Assembly (NCBI GenBank): GCA_030841765.1
Contig: JAUUSS010000029.1
Location: 1-22,621, forward strand
Length of the DNA stretch: 22,621 nucleotides
Direction of reading: 5' to 3'
Origin: Collinsella aerofaciens
Lineage (GTDB): Bacteria > Actinomycetota > Coriobacteriia > Coriobacteriales > Coriobacteriaceae
The position numbers and the translations under genes are program-made. Positions 20,909 to 22,621 of the stretch are shown in pieces (position 1 is the stretch's first letter; each line of letters opens with the position of its first letter). Below the pieces are notes generated by a model. The model made no database searches. It was given only the letters and a program-made list of their open reading frames with translations, and had not been told where the DNA came from.

Positions 20909-22621
20909 ATGGCAGCCTTGTTCACGACCCCCAAACGCAATGACACTACCGCCGGAACCCATGTTGCCGAACCCGACGTTCGCCGTCGCATAGGACTCGC
21001 GCACGGCAGCTGGCGCCGCGTGACGCGCCGCATCGTCTGCGGCCTGGCCTGCGCGCTCACGGTGAGCTCGCTGCTCATGCCGAGCGTCTCGCTCGCAGCG
21101 GAATGGGTCAAGGTCGGCGGCAACAAGTACAACACCGCGGCGAGCGACGAGGCCGGTACCTGGTCGTGGGACGGCGCCGACGACTTGAAGCTCAACAACT
21201 ATAACGGCGGCGAGATCCAGGCCGCAGGCAAGCTCAACGTGAATTACTCGGGAACCAACATCGTCACTGCCGAATGGATCGAAAGCATCAACGTTTCTCA
21301 TGGCACTAACGAGAATGCCGAGCTCAATATCCAAGGCGACGAGGGCGGCACGCTCAGCGTGACATCTACTGAGGACGCTATCCTCACCACGGGTAATATC
21401 AACATCGACGGAGCCGGATCCGTCAACGCCACGAGCACTGGGTTTGATGCCATCAATGCCGGAGGTGATCTCGCTATCAAAGGTTCGGGCAACGTCAACG
21501 CCACGGGTGCATCGGATGGCATCAGGGCAAACGGCAATATCACGATTGACGACAGCGGAGCCGTCACCGCCAGGGCTACCAAGGACAAGGGTATTGGAGC
21601 CGACAAGAACCTCACCATCAAGGGTGGCGGGACGGTCGAGGCAAGCTCAGCCGATGGTGAGGCCCTTTGGAGCGGCGACAATATCAACATCTCGGACGGC
21701 AGCCAGGTCAAGGCAAGCTCCGAGGAAGACGCTGCCGTCGAGGCCAAGGGCAGCCTCGCAGCCACAAACGCCTCCCTCAACGTAAACGGTGTTGAATATG
21801 GCGTCTATGCCCACAAGGGCATCACCCTCGATCATGCAAACGTGACGGTCCGTGCAAGTAAAGGCAGATACGGTGGCGCCAACGCCCTCTTCACCTACCA
21901 GGACGACATCGTCGTCAAGAACGGCTCCACCGTGGACGCGTTTGCGGAAGGCGAGGTTTCGGCTGCATTCTCCACCAGAAACGATCGACCCAACGAGAAG
22001 GGCGGCCACATCTACATCAGCGACTCCGTTGTCAAGGCCATAGCCCGCTATGTCGAGAACGGCGACGGCCCCATCCCCTACAGCGAAAACCAAGATGGCG
22101 AGACGAGGCGCGAACCCCAAGGCGAGAACATCGGCATCATCGCCCAGACCAGCGAGGGCGTCACACCCGCAGTCATCTCGATCATCCGCAGCAAGGTAAC
22201 GGCCGAAGGAGATACAGCGGCAATCTTTGCCCGTGCCATGAGCGCTGACGGCAAGACAATCGGCACCATCAAGATTGAGAACGCCGCCATCCAGACGCCC
22301 GAAGGCGGCAAGGTCATTGACTATCGCAAGCTCCGTGACGGCATCTACGAGGCAGGCCAAGCCATCGGCACGGGCGACGCCACGGTCGACTCCCTCTATA
22401 TCAAAGCAGTCGCCAAAAGTACGACCATCGCACCTCCCGAGGTAGCCAAGCCGGAAGACCCCAAGCCCGACGAGACCAAGCCCGCAGAAAGCAAGCCCGC
22501 GGAGTCCAAGCAGAACCCCAAGCCTGAGGGCTCAAAGCCGACCAAGGCCGTTGCGGCTTCAACCACGAAAGCCAAGACTACCGGCGTGCTCGCGGCAACC
22601 GGCGACACCTCGGGTGCGGCC
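20909..22621 (+). CDS. Cell-wall anchored beta-helix surface protein 2 (3' end outside window)
   Basis: 571 codons are open from ATG 20909 to the window end, so the frame is intact. It is a paralog of the upstream protein: nearly the same signal peptide (SWRRVTRRIVCGLACALTV, SLAA), TWSWDGADD, the same run of 23-residue DGIxANGNITI-type repeats, and a Pro/Lys/Glu/Ser-rich wall-spanning stretch ending in LAATGD just before the edge. Only part of the sorting signal is visible; a hydrophobic span and basic tail are expected beyond. Differences cluster in the first repeat coils and in loops (for example INVSHGTNEN, RYGGANALF), suggesting altered binding specificity. GGGAG lies 5 bases upstream of the ATG. 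Like copy 1, its ligand is unknown. Confidence 0.85.
   Translation, partial: MAALFTTPKRNDTTAGTHVAEPDVRRRIGLAHGSWRRVTRRIVCGLACALTVSSLLMPSVSLAAEWVKVGGNKYNTAASDEAGTWSWDGADDLKLNNYNGGEIQAAGKLNVNYSGTNIVTAEWIESINVSHGTNENAELNIQGDEGGTLSVTSTEDAILTTGNINIDGAGSVNATSTGFDAINAGGDLAIKGSGNVNATGASDGIRANGNITIDDSGAVTARATKDKGIGADKNLTIKGGGTVEASSADGEALWSGDNINISDGSQVKASSEEDAAVEAKGSLAATNASLNVNGVEYGVYAHKGITLDHANVTVRASKGRYGGANALFTYQDDIVVKNGSTVDAFAEGEVSAAFSTRNDRPNEKGGHIYISDSVVKAIARYVENGDGPIPYSENQDGETRREPQGENIGIIAQTSEGVTPAVISIIRSKVTAEGDTAAIFARAMSADGKTIGTIKIENAAIQTPEGGKVIDYRKLRDGIYEAGQAIGTGDATVDSLYIKAVAKSTTIAPPEVAKPEDPKPDETKPAESKPAESKQNPKPEGSKPTKAVAASTTKAKTTGVLAATGDTSGAA

Larger units (their letters stand above)
20659..22621 (+). 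repeat. Tandem duplication, unit 2 (cut by window end)
   Basis: It repeats unit 1 in the same order: permease tail, terminator, conserved upstream block, surface-protein gene. Divergence is moderate and uneven, with a 95-base identical block in the signal-peptide region. Confidence 0.85.

Overview
The window looks like a chromosomal stretch from a high-GC Coriobacteriia gut actinobacterium, most likely Collinsella (C. aerofaciens-like). This is inferred from the GC-rich codon use, strong AGGAGG-type ribosome sites, GTG starts, a bile salt hydrolase, a PTS beta-glucoside-type transporter and surface proteins ending in LAATG sorting signals. No database search was possible. I see no tRNA, rRNA, CRISPR array, insertion sequence or phage gene.

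Layout. (1) 1-1019: the tail of a plus-strand gene faces an acidic / MarR-like winged-helix / RGG-tail protein, with a perfect hairpin between the stops. (2) 1172-4163: a 14-TM-type MFS exporter runs opposite to a two-gene unit of a short peptide-deformylase-like protein and a LysR regulator. (3) 4287-9368: a four-gene minus-strand catabolic operon of an amidohydrolase-2 protein with degenerate metal ligands, two different neutral-ceramidase-fold hydrolases and a PTS EIIBC permease without EIIA. It has a good sigma70 promoter with a LysR-type palindrome near -64. I regard it as the best candidate for an undescribed pathway. (4) 9595-12135: an XRE-HTH/AlaA-type aminotransferase fusion with an internal start and an array of GTTCAAT operators, then a LysR regulator divergent from (5) an EamA/DMT exporter at 12254-13165. 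(6) 13322-15553: a Kup potassium transporter, convergent with (7) a bile salt hydrolase and a second deformylase-like protein that has lost the catalytic glutamate. (8) 17343-18653: an NCS2/AzgA-type purine permease. (9) 18862-22621: two tandem paralogous beta-helix surface proteins, the second cut by the window end.

The surface-protein pair arose by a tandem duplication of about 2.05 kb. Its left breakpoint lies inside the 3' end of the purine permease: about 45 bp of the permease tail, its stop codon and its terminator reappear between the two copies. The gene set as a whole (bile salt deconjugation, PTS uptake, purine and potassium uptake, cell-wall anchored adhesin-like proteins) fits life in the gut. 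Regulation appears largely local: two LysR regulators, one XRE fusion and one MarR-like protein, with inverted repeats at the expected places.
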